Positions 20,950 to 32,909 of a stretch of DNA of 64,000 nucleotides are shown piece after piece (the first letter of the stretch is position 1; each line of letters opens with the position of its first letter). The translations under genes were made by a program, and so were the position numbers. The stretch spans positions 10,245,427-10,309,426 of the forward strand of contig JANJXV010000024.1 of NCBI GenBank assembly GCA_024803745.1, in the 5' to 3' direction. Source of the DNA: Megascapheus bottae (Eukaryota; Chordata; Mammalia; Rodentia; Geomyidae). Under the pieces are notes generated by a model that was given only the letters and a program-made list of their open reading frames with translations, was not told where the DNA came from and made no database searches.

Positions 20950-21048
20950 CTTGAAGAGAAGAGCCTGTGGTGTATTTTAGTGACAGAGTGCTTTCCAGGC
21001 ATACACAACACCATGAGTTTGATTGTTAGCACACACAGAAAAAAAATA
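20950..21048 (+). mobile_element. Old ID-type SINE
   Basis: CCTGTGGTGTATTTTAGTGA, CAGAGTGCTTTCCAGGCATA and ATGAGTTTGATTGTTAGCAC followed by A8 give the shape of an ID (tRNA-Ala-derived) element with degraded A and B boxes. Confidence 0.7.
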
Positions 21049-21959
21049 ATCACTTCAGTTTTTACCATTTGTCTTCATTTTTTCCAACCCAATGGCTTTC
21101 ATGTGGTCAAAGTCAGGGACAATCTTCTTAGATTTCTTCACTCTAATTAATTCCTTCCATTCTGTCTGTAGAATCTCACTCCATATACTAATTCTGTCCC
21201 TTGTGGCACACATGATTTGGTCTTAAACATAATTCTTTTCTTTCGGCCATTTCCACTTGTCACTAGTGGGTTCTGTTGGGCAATTAGTCAACACCTCCTC
21301 TGTCCTGGGAAGGCTGAATAGTGCCCTCCACCGTTCTCCTGTGAGTAATCACAAACTAAAAGGTGAACCCAAAGTTAAATGCTGCAACGTTGCAGTTTAC
21401 GGAAACCCTATAGAGTATTCACAGATAATACTTGCCTGTGTTATTCTCTCCAAATGGGATGAACAGTTCCAATTATTTCGTGTAGCCTGTCACAGGACAG
21501 TACTGTCTTATTGATCTGGATCATGGCTGTTGAAATAAGTCCTTTAGTTTGTATAACTGAGGAACTATGTCTGATTGAACACACTTGGTTTGCTTTCTAG
21601 TCTTAAAAACAGAATCACCAGAATCTCTGTCCCCAATGGCAGAAGTTAAAATAGTGTCGACAAAGCAGAACCAAAAGAACTGGGGATTCCAGAAATCGCT
21701 GGAGAAATTCAGAAGGATTTGCATTTGATGCATAAGTTGGCTGGTGTGGCAAATCACATTTAATGCTGACAACTGTTAAAAATGATAAATGGAATGCGAA
21801 AGCAAGAAGGTAAGTGAAACAGACATTTAGGAGCTGGGTTCTTAATAGATGACAAAAAGCTCTGACATGATTTGATATCTTTGGGATGGTAATAAATGGA
21901 GAAGGCGGGAAAATGTAGGAACCTAAATTTACAAGTCTCACCATCTTTTGGCTGTTTCC
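21049..21959. other. Unique sequence, no feature seen
   Basis: Open frames of 73-109 residues on both strands overlap each other and show no motif or conserved architecture. It has slightly higher GC than its surroundings. Confidence 0.5.
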
Positions 21960-22280
21960 TTAGCTTGGTAATTGTGACTCATGTTGCAATTGTTCTATTG
22001 TATCCTAACACAATTCTTTTGGATATAGGCCAAAAGTTTTATTGTTGCTAATATGGTAGTTTTTGTTGGTGCAAGCAGGTCCATCTTGATTTCCAAGGTG
22101 ATTGCATTAATCTACCTTTCTACCAATCATGCCTGCTTCTTGTTCCTTGTATGTTGATTGTATTATTAATATTTGTCATTCAGACTGGATTGAGATGAAA
22201 TCTCAACCTTGTTTTGATGCTGAGCATTTGAGCATTTGATATATTTACTGATCATTTTTACTTCTTTAATGTGTGTGTGC

Positions 22281-22315
<35 letters not shown>

Positions 22316-22680
22316 GAACTGGATATGATGGCTCAAGGAATTTCCTGCCCATTCTGAACTAAGAGCTTCTAGGTCTTATCCTCTGGAGTAGCTGGGATTA
22401 TAGATATGTGCCCCATCCCATCCCTCATCCTGTACTTATTATCAGAGTTGTCTCATTCATTTTGATTGCCTGTGTGTTAAGTAAGTGATTGTTTCTAAAG
22501 GAGGAATTTAGTTTTTAAGTTTTTAGTATATCCTGATTATTAATTCCTCATCAGGTATCTACCTGAAAAGGCTTTCTTCTTTACTATCTGCTATATCTGC
22601 AGTTTAGTCACTGAGGCCCTTGCTTTGCAGAAATTCTTTAGCTTGATGTCACTCCATGTGTTTATCTTTGTCTGTGCAGG
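21960..22680 (-). mobile_element. Old L1 ORF2 3' fragment, reverse orientation, SINE-interrupted
   Basis: Read in reverse, this follows the C-terminal part of L1 ORF2. The plus strand shows TTTGGATATAGG, TAATATGGTAGTTTTTG, TGAGATGAAATCTCAACCTTG, AATTCCTCATCAGGTATCTA and TTTGCAGAAATTCTTTAGCT, all in the order expected for minus-strand L1. A GT run and an inverted B1-like piece (22270-22430) split it. It is strongly diverged and so old. Confidence 0.7.
22270..22430 (-). mobile_element. (GT)n plus B1-like SINE remnant inside old L1
   Basis: A GT array at 22270-22314 is followed by a degraded inverted B1 (CTCTGGAGTAGCTGGGATTA at 22382-22401, then TAGATATGTGCCCC). Minus-strand L1-like sequence resumes near 22436. 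Confidence 0.55.
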
Positions 22681-22704
22681 AAGATGCTGCCTGTCTCCAT
22701 AACT

Positions 22705-22985
22705 CACCATTGGAACTGAAGAGCCAAAAATAATCCTGTACAGTTACAAACAGCTGATTACTCTCCAGGTGCCAAAAGCATACCTAGGAGAAAAGGCAGC
22801 CTCTTCAGCAAATGGTTTTGGAAAAACGGTCAAAGATTGCAAACACATATTTCTTTTCCCTTCTTGTTCTAGTATGAAGTCAGATTGGATCAGAGGCCTT
22901 AATATAAGACTTAGAACTTTTAAGCCACTACAGAGAACATAGGGAAAACTTAGAATAATTTAAATTTATAAAGGGATAGGAAAAA
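22705..22985 (+). mobile_element. Old L1 ORF2 fragment, forward orientation (inverted relative to its neighbour)
   Basis: ACCATTGGAACTGAAGAGCC, GGTGCCAAAAGCATACCTAG, AGGCAGCCTCTTCAGCAAAT, ATCAGAGGCCTTAATATAAG and AGAGAACATAGGGAAAAC match the ORF2 region that normally lies just upstream of the part found inverted at 21960-22680. Together they form a head-to-head pair. Confidence 0.7.
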
Positions 22986-23794
22986 GCAATTTGAAAACGA
23001 AATTTTGCAGTAAGATTCTCTAAAGCAAAAGCTATAGCACACATTTCAAAGTAATTAGCAGTTTTTAATGTTTCCTATTCCACACAGAAAAGTTGCTAAA
23101 TGCTGTCCAAATACTACCCTTAAAAATCTTATTTTATAGGTTTGAGATGAGAAAAAATATCTCATGCTTAATTGAAATCGAATGGATGAATATATTTGGT
23201 CTAAAAATTGTCTTCTACATACCTGGGAGAAAAAAAATATCTATTTTGAGAGGCAAATGTTTGAAGAGTTAAATAACAGAAATAAACTGTAAAATATGTT
23301 TTCACTTATAAGTAGTCTGTATTGCCAGAAGAATGTATCAGATGACAGTTCAGCATATGCTAGGTCACTATTTTTATCAGATCTATTTAAAATAGCTTCG
23401 CTGGAGATGGTGGCATATTTCTACTTGCTACACAAATGTCTATGAATTGTCCTTCAAAGACTTGCATATGTTTTAAGTTGGCTTGTCACTGTGCACAAAC
23501 ATCTGTCATAAATGTCTTTGAACTGATTCACTCTAGCTAATGATCTCCTTTCCTCCATAATCTAGTTTGCCAAATAAATATTCCATTTGTATACTTATCA
23601 TGCTGTGAGAATTAGGGAAATAGTAGATAACCCAAGATTGCAAGGTGAGTTCATTTTTATTCATAAACATTGAGAAGCAAGTCCAGCATTCAATTTCAGG
23701 ATGTTAGGGCAGGCACCACTGGTGATAGGTATAACCAATTATTTCTCCATTTCCATCTTAGATTAAATATCCTTGACAAACATACTAATTGCAA
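22986..23794. other. AT-rich unique sequence, no feature seen
   Basis: TGGAGATGGTGGCATATTTC at 23401 faintly resembles a SINE head, but nothing extends it. Confidence 0.45.
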
Positions 23795-24190
23795 AAATGT
23801 ACTGTAACTGATCTTTTAAATTCTGCCAGTAATTCATTCATAATTACAGTTCTGACAGTTTTATTATTTCCTTAACCAAACATACATCATTTTGCCTTCT
23901 TGTTTAGCTCATAGTACTGCTGTTTGATAATGTCTTCAGTAAATATATGAAGTAGATGTTGTCACTGTGGGCATCTTTGATTGTCCCTAATTGAAAGAGA
24001 AATATTACAACAGTTAAAAGATGTTTTGTTGCAAAATATCGATAACTAACAGTTGAGTTCCTTGTCTTTCTAAACATTTTAATGATGAATGGGATTTTTA
24101 ATTGATTAAGTATTTGCTTGCACTGCTTTAGTTATTACCTTATTTTCTCTTACCTGTTACTATGATGTCTTAGATTTATTGATTATTTTA
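23795..24190 (-). mobile_element. Old L1 ORF2 (RT region) fragment, reverse orientation
   Basis: The plus strand follows the inverted L1 RT region in order: TTCTGACAGTTTTATTATTT, CTTCTTGTTTAGCTCATAGT, ACTGTGGGCATCTTTGATTG, AATTGAAAGAGAAAT, GAGTTCCTT and TTTTAATGATGAATGGG. It is highly diverged. It may or may not belong to the same insertion as 21960-22985. Confidence 0.55.
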
Positions 24191-24344
24191 GAAAAAGAAA
24201 CATCAACAAACAAAACAAACAAATGAAAAATAAATTTTTATATTTCTAGAATATAGCTGGCTTGGTTGATGTTTGATCTTGTATGCTGTTAATAGCTAGG
24301 TTTGTTTTTCTCAGATTTGTTAAGAAATTCACACAAAAGAATAT

Positions 24345-24541
24345 ATTTATTTTATTTTATTTATTTTTTATTAAAATAATTTAATAACTGATTTTTACAT
24401 CATATTTCAAATGATGTGTTTAACAAACAAGTGTTCAAGAAGGGAATCTCTCTATATATTCACAGGCTCTTAATTTTTAGAACATAAAATTAAGCTAAGG
24501 GTTTGTATATCATAGATACATATTAATCAATGTAATAAAAA
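24345..24541 (-). mobile_element. L1 3' end (type A tail), reverse orientation
   Basis: Inverted match to 6481-6680: ATCATATTTCAAATGATGTG, TTTAACAAACAAGTGTTCAA, GAAGGGAATCTCTCTATATA and GGGTTTGTATATCATAGATA. The left edge is a TTTATTTTATTTTATTTATT tail, that is AATAAA-type on the minus strand. Confidence 0.8.
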
Positions 24542-25061
24542 AGGAATTATTTTGTTTTTTATTATTGTTATTGCTTTAATTCATTAAATTAAATTTTGAT
24601 TTAATTGAGCTCATACAATGAAGAAAAGAATACTCTCTCTTCCCTGCTCTAAAAGAGTCTTGACAATGCATATCCCTGAGATGTCTTGAGTTTTCTTTGT
24701 GCTCAAATAGAAGCTCAATTTTCCTGTTGTTCTACTGTTTATTAAATAGGATGAGCTCTTTAAACATTGCCGTAGGACTTTGAATGGGTTCAGAAAGAAA
24801 ATTCCAAGTGAAAATCAACTCTGAAACCTCTGTGTCTATGAACCAAGAAATATCTTTTCTCTTTTACACTGTATTCATCACAACATAGAAAAGCATGACT
24901 AACAAAAATCTTCATTATTCCTCAAAGTCATGTTTGAAGTCTTGGCCAACTGTTTTGTTACACTACTAAGAGATGCTGCAACTTTGGGGAGGTAATAACT
25001 AAGCTACTAGGCTACTACAGGTGTGGCATTTAATAGGAGTTTTTTTGCTCTATCTCTTTTC

Positions 25062-25063
<2 letters not shown>
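24542..25063. other. Unique sequence, no feature seen
   Basis: No gene or repeat recognised. Confidence 0.5.
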
Positions 25064-25111
<48 letters not shown>

Positions 25112-25167
25112 CCTCCCTCCCTCCCTCCCTCCCTCCCTCTCTCTCTCTCTCTCTCTCCCCCTCTCCT
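25064..25167. repeat. Compound (CT)n(CCCT)n(CT)n microsatellite
   Basis: CT repeats run from about 25064 to 25106, CCCT repeats to about 25138, then CT again to about 25157, with a C-rich end. The minus-strand Arg/Glu/Gly-rich frame at 25030-25311 is an artefact of this array. Confidence 0.95.
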
Positions 25168-26724
25168 TTGCCTGACAATATGTGAATATCTTTGCCTTAA
25201 ACTGCTCTCCTCACTGTGATATTTTGCCTTACCTATGTCTGGTCCCCAGGCAAAGCAGCCATGAACCCAATCCACTGGAATCTGAGTGGAAATATACATT
25301 CCTCCTTGCAAGCTTTCTTAGCTACTTTTGTCATATCAAAGAGAGCTGATGAATACAGTGGTAATAAACTATTTGTATTCACATTAAGTCAAGGGCAAGA
25401 ATCAATTTCATCTTTATAGAACAAAAGCCTAAATGATGTATATTAGTTTATACTTTTATTTTTTATTCACATTGAGGAATAGAGACTACCAGATTCATTT
25501 TCTAATTTTAGCAAGTTATAAGTAAAATAATGGATTTTCTAATTCTTTACAGATTTTCATCTCATTGTATTTCCTTTTAAATTTTTGGATACCTAAAGCT
25601 CCATAAGAAGACAAACTTGATTTTCTTAAGTTAACATGTAAGACAAGAGATGACCGCATTTAAAAAGAAAACTTTTTCTCGGTACTCTGAACATGCCAAT
25701 GTGTGCTGGTTATACTATTAGTTCGAAGTCCACTTTGTCTTGACTCCTTTAAGAGATTCTTGTCAATTTGAATTTCTTGCCTGTCAGGTGTAGCAGTGAT
25801 GGTTTTCATCTGGCTGTGTCAGGCATTTCACTTTATCCTTGTTCACAGTGAAAAGATGTCAATTGAAAAGACATGCTTTGGGAGAAAACTTCCAACACAC
25901 TGAAAAACAACTAATCTTTTTTAAAGATGTAAATTAAGTTTAACGTGAAGCATGATATCCTGGAACATTCATATTGAGACTAACCTTGACAATAGCCAAT
26001 TAGCAACTTGCATCATGATTATATTGACTCTGCATCATATAGTATAATTTCCAGGTTTTTGAAACTCAAAATTTGGCTCTCTGTTTATCTTCAACCACAG
26101 AAGTGACCTTATGTGACATTTGTCATAAACACATTTGTTCCTCAGATAAAAATTCATAAACCACCACAGTGCTCAGGGCATAAACATAAAAAATTTTAGT
26201 GCATTCAAAATTATTAAATTTTTGGCTCCAGTCTTACTTCTAAGCCTTAGTTCATTGAAAACATCATTTGTGTAGTCAGACACAGGCCTTTTTAATTTCA
26301 AATCTATGCTACTCATGGTAGCATAACATAACATGGAGCAGAAAAATGACTAACAGAAATAAAAGCTAACAGAAATAGCTAATCCAATATCTCCAATTGA
26401 AATGATGTAAAACTTACATTAGCAAAATACTCAGATAATTCTGTTTCAATCAGTTCAACTAAGAATATCTGAACTGCTTGCTGTGATTAGAATGTGGGAA
26501 ATGGGCTAAAATCTTTGCTGAGGACAAAGAGCAGAATGTTTGAGGTCAGACCTACCAAAATGGTAGAACCAAAATTGTTCCAAGAGTTCAAAGAGGCTGA
26601 TATTTGGAGAAAACCCATATATTAGTCATTTTTGCATGTCTCTATTATGTATGTTTAATAAAAGTGTGAAGATTGGAAGAATTTTGGTTATTATCTCTGA
26701 TGTCTCTACATGTGTGTAGTTATT
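25168..26724. other. Unique AT-rich sequence, no feature seen
   Basis: The small open frame at 25216-25419 has no recognised domain. Confidence 0.5.
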
Positions 26725-26950
26725 ATTTTCTGTGTGCCAGTACTGGGGTTTGAACTCAGGGTCTATCACTTCATTTTGTCACTGGACGTTAGTCTTTATC
26801 ACATGAGCCACATGTTCCTTTTCACTGTTTGCTGGTTCATTGGAGATAAGCATCACACAGATTTACTGAGGATGCGTTTGATCTTCGCTCCTCAGGTATC
26901 ATTCTTCTTAGTAGCTAGTACTATAGACATGAATCACCAGGGCTTGGCCT
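26725..26950 (-). mobile_element. Old B1-type chimeric SINE, reverse orientation
   Basis: GCCAGTACTGGGGTTTGAAC (inverted right monomer), CACATGAGCCACATGTTCC, TTCATTGGAGATAAGCATC (inverted linker) and TCAGGTATCATTC...TAGTAGCTAGTACTATAGAC (inverted B1) appear in order. It is clearly diverged. Confidence 0.7.
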
Positions 26951-27039
26951 ATGTATTACTGAAAGTATCTCCCTTATAGGTGGAGACATCAACACCCTTT
27001 CTGAGTATTTTCTTAGATACATATCCCAGTATACAGAGC

Positions 27040-27236
27040 AAGTGCTGTCCCTGTCCTCTTCAGCTCAAGGCTAGCTCTTACTACTTGAGCCACAGCACCA
27101 CTTCGTTTTCTGGTAGTTTAATTGGAGATAAGAGTCTCAAGGACTTTCATGTTCAGGCTGGCTTTGAACCGAATATTCAGATTTTAGCATCCTGAGTAGC
27201 TAGGATTATAGGCGTGAGCCACCAGTGTGCTCTGCA
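27040..27236 (-). mobile_element. B1-type chimeric SINE, reverse orientation
   Basis: CTCTTCAGCTCAAGGCTAGC, TACTTGAGCCACAGCACCAC, TTTAATTGGAGATAAGAGTC, CAGGCTGGCTTTGAACC and CCTGAGTAGCTAGGATTATA with GGCGTGAGCCACCAG give the inverted two-part structure. It is better preserved than its neighbour at 26725. Confidence 0.85.
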
Positions 27237-27859
27237 GGGAAGGAAATTAGACTTGAAATGTTATAGTGTCTTATTCCTATCATTGTATTTTGAAAGAGAA
27301 GATGATACCACATCAATACTCATGATTTATTTAGCATACAGATGAAAGTAAAATAAATTAATGCTTTTATTCACAGAAAAGATAATTGTGTGGAAAGAAA
27401 AATCCTAAAGATTTTATCATTAATTCTCTAGGAATTAGAAGTGATTTAACAGCTTTACAAGATATAAGGTTAATATTGCAAGTCAGCTGCATCTGTCTTG
27501 ATAAACAGCTATAGAGACAACGTATTAGAGGCATAAAATAACAGATGTGAAAAGACAACACACCACGAAACTTCCCCACACCAAGGTCAGAGATACACAC
27601 CCAGTCCAAGTTTCCTGCATCCTTTTCCTTTATTGTGCTGTTTTCAATTTAATTGAAACAAAAATGTAATTGTTTAGCAAGTTTCGTTGAGTGTACTTTG
27701 CTATCTATATATTTATCTGTCAATATCAATATGTTTTATATATTGATCTTGCTTATCAGAAATTTGCCTCAGTGAACTCCCTATCTCCAGCTGCCCATCA
27801 GCTGGTCATCACCACACATTCTATCCTTTCTGTCTATGTTCAGTAGTATCTATAGATAT
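27237..27859. other. AT-rich unique sequence, no feature seen
   Basis: The 80-residue minus-strand frame at 27367-27609 has no recognised motif. Confidence 0.5.
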
Positions 27860-27872
27860 ACACATTCCATTT
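27860..27872 (+). repeat. Target-site duplication of minus-strand L1 (left)
   Basis: ACACATTCCATTT is repeated exactly at 29221-29233. Confidence 0.85.
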
Positions 27873-29220
27873 CTTTTAAAAATTTTTTTAATATTTCTTT
27901 TTTATTTTAATGTATAGAGGGGTTACAGTTATATTCACTGGATAGAAGGTGCATTATTTCTTACACATTGATACCCCTTCTCATGCTTTTGTCCCCACTT
28001 CTGTCCCCCACACCTCCCCTCATTTTGTTTCCCCTTCCCTTTTTTATTTCAAATAAACAAATATTCAAATATACAATATGCCAGACAACAAGGTAAGATA
28101 CTGTAACAATATGAGATAACCAAGGGACAAGAAAAGAGATGAGAAATAACATAGTACATTAAGAACAACAGTCACACATTATATGGCTCTGATTTCTCTG
28201 TCTTGGAGGTCCATAAATTTGGACTCATCCTATATGGCCTTATGTATCTGAGATTTTAGCTATTGTAATTCTCTTCTAGGAGAGTCCTAGAGATGTACTA
28301 ATTATGACAAATGAGGGAAACCATTGAGCTTATGTTCCTTTGGGTCTGGCTTACTTCACTTAATATGATTTTTTTTAAATTTTTCCATTTCCTTGCAAAT
28401 GAGGCAATGTAATTCTTTCTGATGGCAGTATAGAATTTTGTTGTGTATAAATATCACCTCTTTGTGATCCATTCATCTACCGAAGGGCATTTGGGTTGAT
28501 TCCATATCTTTGTTATGGTAAATAGTGCTGCAATGAACATAGCTGCGTTAGTGGCTTTAGTATGTCTTTGTTTTTGGAACACTGGGTAAATGCCAAGGAG
28601 TGGAATTGCTGGGTCATAGGGGAGATCTATGTTTAGTCTTTTGAGGAACTGCCATACTGCTTTCCACAATTCTTGAATAAGTTTACACTCCCACCAACAG
28701 TGCATTAGTGATTGCTCCTGGCCACATCCCCACCAGCTTCTGTTATGAGATTTCTTGATCATGGCCATTCTAACCAGAGTGAAGTGGAATCTCAGAGTTG
28801 TTTTGATTTGCATTTCTTTTATGGCCAGAGATGTCGAGCATTTTTTCATGTGTCTATAGGCCATTCTTATTTCTTCTTCAGAGAAATCTTTGTTTAAGTC
28901 TTTGGCCCATCATTTAAGGGGGTGATTGTTTCTTTGATGATTTGTTTTGGAGAGATCCATTTTTTTTAGCTGTTGATGTATTTTAGTAATGAGGCCTTTG
29001 TCTGTTATATGGTTAGTGAAGGTCTTCTCCCACTCGGTGGGCTTTCTATTTAACTTGCTAGCTATGTCCTTTGCCATACAGAAGCTCTACAATTTGATGC
29101 AGTCCCATTTGTCCAAACATTCTTTAGTTTCTTGTGTTTCTGGATCTTTATTAAGAAATTTTTGACCTGTGCCACTGAGGCCTATTATATCTCCTATTCC
29201 TTCTTATAAAGTTTTTAGGG
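27873..29220 (-). mobile_element. 5'-truncated L1 (about 1.35 kb), reverse orientation
   Basis: The left edge is a T-rich (inverted poly(A)) tail followed by the inverted type B tail (GTATAGAGGGGTTACAGTTA, CATTTTGTTTCCCCTTCC), the non-A 3' UTR module (TTACTTCACTTAATATGAT) and the ORF2 C-terminus. It is bounded by a perfect 13-bp duplication. Its upstream 3' UTR resembles the copies at 51918 and 62235, not the full-length element. Confidence 0.93.
28454..29200 (-). pseudogene. L1 ORF2 C-terminal fragment
   Basis: The minus-strand frame 28454-28864 (136 residues) contains [40 protein letters not shown] and [15 protein letters not shown], the conserved C-terminal, cysteine-bearing region of L1 ORF2. 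Upstream ORF2 sequence continues towards 29200 but is interrupted by stops. It lacks the endonuclease and RT domains and has no function of its own. Confidence 0.9.
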
Positions 29221-29233
29221 ACACATTCCATTT
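29221..29233 (+). repeat. Target-site duplication of minus-strand L1 (right)
   Basis: Exact copy of ACACATTCCATTT. Confidence 0.85.
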
Positions 29234-29765
29234 TCAAGCATAAGAAAATAAAATAATTATGGAGAAAGTTTTGAGAAATATATGAGTCTTGGTAAAAAAG
29301 AAATGTTGAGAGAAATATTGAAAACTAAGCCTGGAAAAATATTACTCTAGATGCAGTAAGTCTTGCGAAGAGAGACAAAGAACACATATTTTCTCTTAGT
29401 TGTGAAAGTTAGATCTAACTTATAAATATGTAAATATATTCAGGATTGTATGTACATAGGCACAAATGAATTAAACTATGGTACATGGAAGGGATGTTTC
29501 CAAGGTTAAATTCAAACAAAATGTTTACCAGAAGGCTAAAATATATTGTTCAACATGCATTGTACTCACACACTGACATGTTGTACAGCTTTAGATGAAT
29601 AATTCCTTTGTATAACTAGTTAAGGATAATAAAAATAATTAAAGTTGCAGATAAATCTGCTTAGTAATACTAAATTTTAAGTTTTCAGAATGATGAATCA
29701 AAGATGGTGTTAGAGATGGTCTTTCTTGTAGAATAACAAGGAAACCCTAACTATAAAACGTAAGG
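29234..29765. other. AT-rich unique sequence, no feature seen
   Basis: No gene or repeat recognised. Confidence 0.5.
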
Positions 29766-29950
29766 GGAAACTGGAGGTGTGGCCTCAATGGTAGACTCAT
29801 ACCACCAGAGAAAACAGATCTCAACTCAAGCTCCAGTAGTGACAGGTACACATGTGCTCATGCATGTATATGCACACACAGTATCCTTAAACACAAAGAA
29901 GCCCAGGGTGAAGCCCAGGCACTGAGTTCAATCGCCATGACACGGAGGGA
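29766..29950 (+). mobile_element. Degenerate tRNA-derived SINE
   Basis: GGTGTGGCCTCAATGGTAGA at 29776 and CTCAACTCAAGCTCCAGTAG at 29820 resemble the boxes of an ID-like monomer. A second piece ends CCCAGGCACTGAGTTCAATC followed by A-rich sequence at 29950. Strongly decayed. Confidence 0.5.
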
Positions 29951-30408
29951 AAAAGTAACAAAAAAATAGCAACTTTGCATCCCCACATTAAAGGGTCAGT
30001 CCTAAGTACAATTTATTTAAATAGCTGGTCCTAGTTTATTTAAGTAACTTGTCTTACATAGAAGAGATACAAAGCCAAAGAAATACTTTATTTAAGTATT
30101 ATAAGATACTAGCTTCTTATATGATACTTAATATAAGGTACTAACATTTCAATCACTTTTGAAAATTTCCTGAAAGGTTATAATTCAAACTGATCTTGCA
30201 AAGTCGCATTTTTTCCCTACTGAAAAATCAGAAAGTTCATGGTTCAATGCCAGCCTGGAATAAAACCTAAAACTTCAGAAAGTGAAGGGAAGGGTAACAA
30301 TTGTCCAAAACAAAATTCACTTATTGCCCAACCTCTGTACAACATCTTTAAAAGAACTGTAGCATTATATTTCTATGAAAAGCAAAACTTAGTTTGAACA
30401 CAGAAGAG
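29951..30408. other. Unique sequence, no feature seen
   Basis: No gene or repeat recognised. Confidence 0.45.
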
Positions 30409-30605
30409 CAAAGGTAGAAGTATGTGTCTCTAATTCCAGCTATGCAAGAGTCATAGTAGTAGAATAGCACTCTGAAGCCTATCCTAAGAAAATAGACAGA
30501 CCCTTATATTAACAATAAAATTTAAAAATCCTGTGGACATGGCTCAAGTGGTTAAGCAACTTTCAAGAGAACTTGAGCCTTTGAATTCTAATACCAAGTA
30601 TCGCT
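30409..30605 (+). mobile_element. Very old B1/ID-like composite SINE
   Basis: TCTCTAATTCCAGCTATGCA (B1-like) is followed by GACATGGCTCAAGTGGTTAA at 30537 and CTTTGAATTCTAATACCAAG. The order fits a B1-plus-tRNA composite but the divergence is high. Confidence 0.5.
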
Positions 30606-32744
30606 CTCCCCAGAATCTTTAGTCAATGTCAGCCAGTATTTAATCCACGGCATACATTTCTTTCATTAAAACTCAAAATCTTTCACGATCCTTGTTAAAA
30701 TGTTTATGCCCCTTGGCAAGTCAGGTGTTTTTCTTTAATATTTACTTATAACCCCTATTTATATTTCATATCTAAGTTCAAGTGGAGTATTTCATTACTA
30801 AGTAAGCAGCACATTTCTAAGTAATACTGATGATGTGTATAGTCACACCCCTTTTCTTCCTAAGGCATTCTAAACTTTGAAATAAAACTTTTGATATTTT
30901 TAAATTACAATGACAATCTTAATAATTCTTATCATTTTGAGCACTAATGTCTTTACTTTGCATTTAGATCCTGCCTGAGCTAACTATGATAACCTGTGAT
31001 AATCATATCTGTTCCTCCTGAAAATCTACGACAGCCAGCATGAGCCACTGACCCCAAGCTTAACTCTTATTTTAAAACAATGTGTTACAGTAACAATATA
31101 CTGTGATGTACATATTTTTTTCTTCTAGCTTTTTTAATTAAAAGGGTAATTAGTGTCAAAATTGTAATGCCTCTTCTTTCCAGTGATTTGCTGAAATCGA
31201 ATTGGAAGATTTCATCAGCTGTCAAGTTTCCTCAGGTTAGACATGTTAGAAAAATTGTTCTTCTAGCCAGCTGTCAAGAAAGCTTCACAATGCTATACAA
31301 TTTCATCTATTAGTTGTTCTTTCAAATTCCAGCAATGTTTTCTTTGTATATTTTTCTGATAACAATATTTGTTGATAAGAATGAATATACATATGATTCC
31401 AAATCTTTGTTAAACATATTAATAAAACATTATATATATGTATACAGTATGTAGACATGAAATATAATATTCAAGTTAACATTGAAAGAATATTCTAAGT
31501 AAAAGAAACTAATAACCCAAGTCCATATACATATACTTATAAATATTAAATTATTTGTACACAATATTTAGAATAAACATAAATATGTCCACAGAGAGTA
31601 GATTAGCCATAGCCAAATGAGTAAAGTGGTAAGATACTAATTGACAGGATCAAGAATTTTCAGCTGTTATTGGAAAGATTCTAGCATTGGATTCTAAAGA
31701 TGACCACACAAAACTGAAAACACATGTAAACAGTAATTGTATACTTTACAATGTCCTTACTTTTCAGGTCCTATCTACTCCTTTAGAATGCTAAATTCCT
31801 CAAAATACATTCTCACGGACTCAGTGGAAGTTCTAACTCTCAGCAAAGATACTGCTACCATGAAAACTGTTTCTATGTGTGCTGGCCCATTAAGTCCCAC
31901 CATTGCAAATATAATTAATCAACTGCTGGGAGTTAGACAACCCTCTGACAGCTGCTCTGAGGGCAGAGAAATGAGGATAAGCTTAGCCCCAGACACATAA
32001 TCACTTAACCTCTGCACCAAGAAAAAATGTTTTAAAAGTACAGTAGTAGAGGAATTAAAGGGCAGTGGGGAAAAAAAAGACTTTATAGTAGAAACATTTA
32101 AAGAACCTTCAAAGTTAAGAGAAATGCATCAAAAATATAAAAAATAAATAAAAAGCAAATGGTAAGAAAAATGTCAGTATTGAAAAAGGAAGGAAGAAGG
32201 TAGAAGATGGAAATTGGAAACAACATTGTGATAAGCTTGGATGAAAGGCAGATAGACCAAAGCGAAGATACAGAAACTATCTACTAAGAGGAAGTAGATG
32301 AGTTCAGCTTCTCATGATGAACAAAGTATGAAAAGGGAGAAATTCAAGACTCCTCAGGTTAAATTTATTAGTAGTCAGTCAGCATTTGTAAAGCACAGAA
32401 CAGAGAATTCTTACTATTTTCCTTCTGAAATGCCACTGTTGTTTCTGAGGTGTAGTGAAAGAGGTCTTTCTGGTGCTAATCATTCTGCCCAAGAAAACCA
32501 ACGACCTGTTCATATTGAAGACGTTCACTCTTTGATTGTATTTGAGCATTTGGATAATTAGATTTCTCATCCATGTTTAGGAGAAATGCATTCAATTATA
32601 CATACAATAGGGAAAAATTACAACCAGCTGTGATTTCTTACCTCATGCTCAACTCAACATCCACTTCACCATATTCTAATGTAGGGGAAAGCCAGGCTGC
32701 TCTCAGCTACTTTCTTTCTCCAATCCACAGCTGTCCAAATTTAT
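30606..32744. other. AT-rich unique sequence, no gene seen
   Basis: The frames at 31737-32000 and 32298-32561 (87 residues each) show no domain, splice context or conserved motif that I can identify. Confidence 0.5.
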
Positions 32745-32762
32745 AGAAAATAAATTACATTC
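32745..32762 (+). repeat. Target-site duplication of L1 stub (left)
   Basis: AGAAAATAAATTACATTC is repeated exactly at 32892-32909. Confidence 0.95.
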
Positions 32763-32891
32763 CAGGGGGGGAGGGAAATGGGTACCAAGACATGTGAAAG
32801 GGTATCAATGTATGTGAATTAATGCACCTTCTATCTGGCAAATATCATGTAACCCTTTTACTAATTACAATAAAAATAAATAAATAAAAAA
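32763..32891 (+). mobile_element. 129-bp L1 stub (extreme 5' truncation)
   Basis: It begins within the G-rich run of the type B tail, continues GTACCAAGACATGTGAAAGG and TACTAATTACAATAAAAATA, and ends A-rich. A perfect 18-bp duplication bounds it. Only the last part of the 3' UTR was copied. Confidence 0.95.
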
Positions 32892-32909
32892 AGAAAATAA
32901 ATTACATTC
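32892..32909 (+). repeat. Target-site duplication of L1 stub (right)
   Basis: Exact 18-bp copy. Confidence 0.95.
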
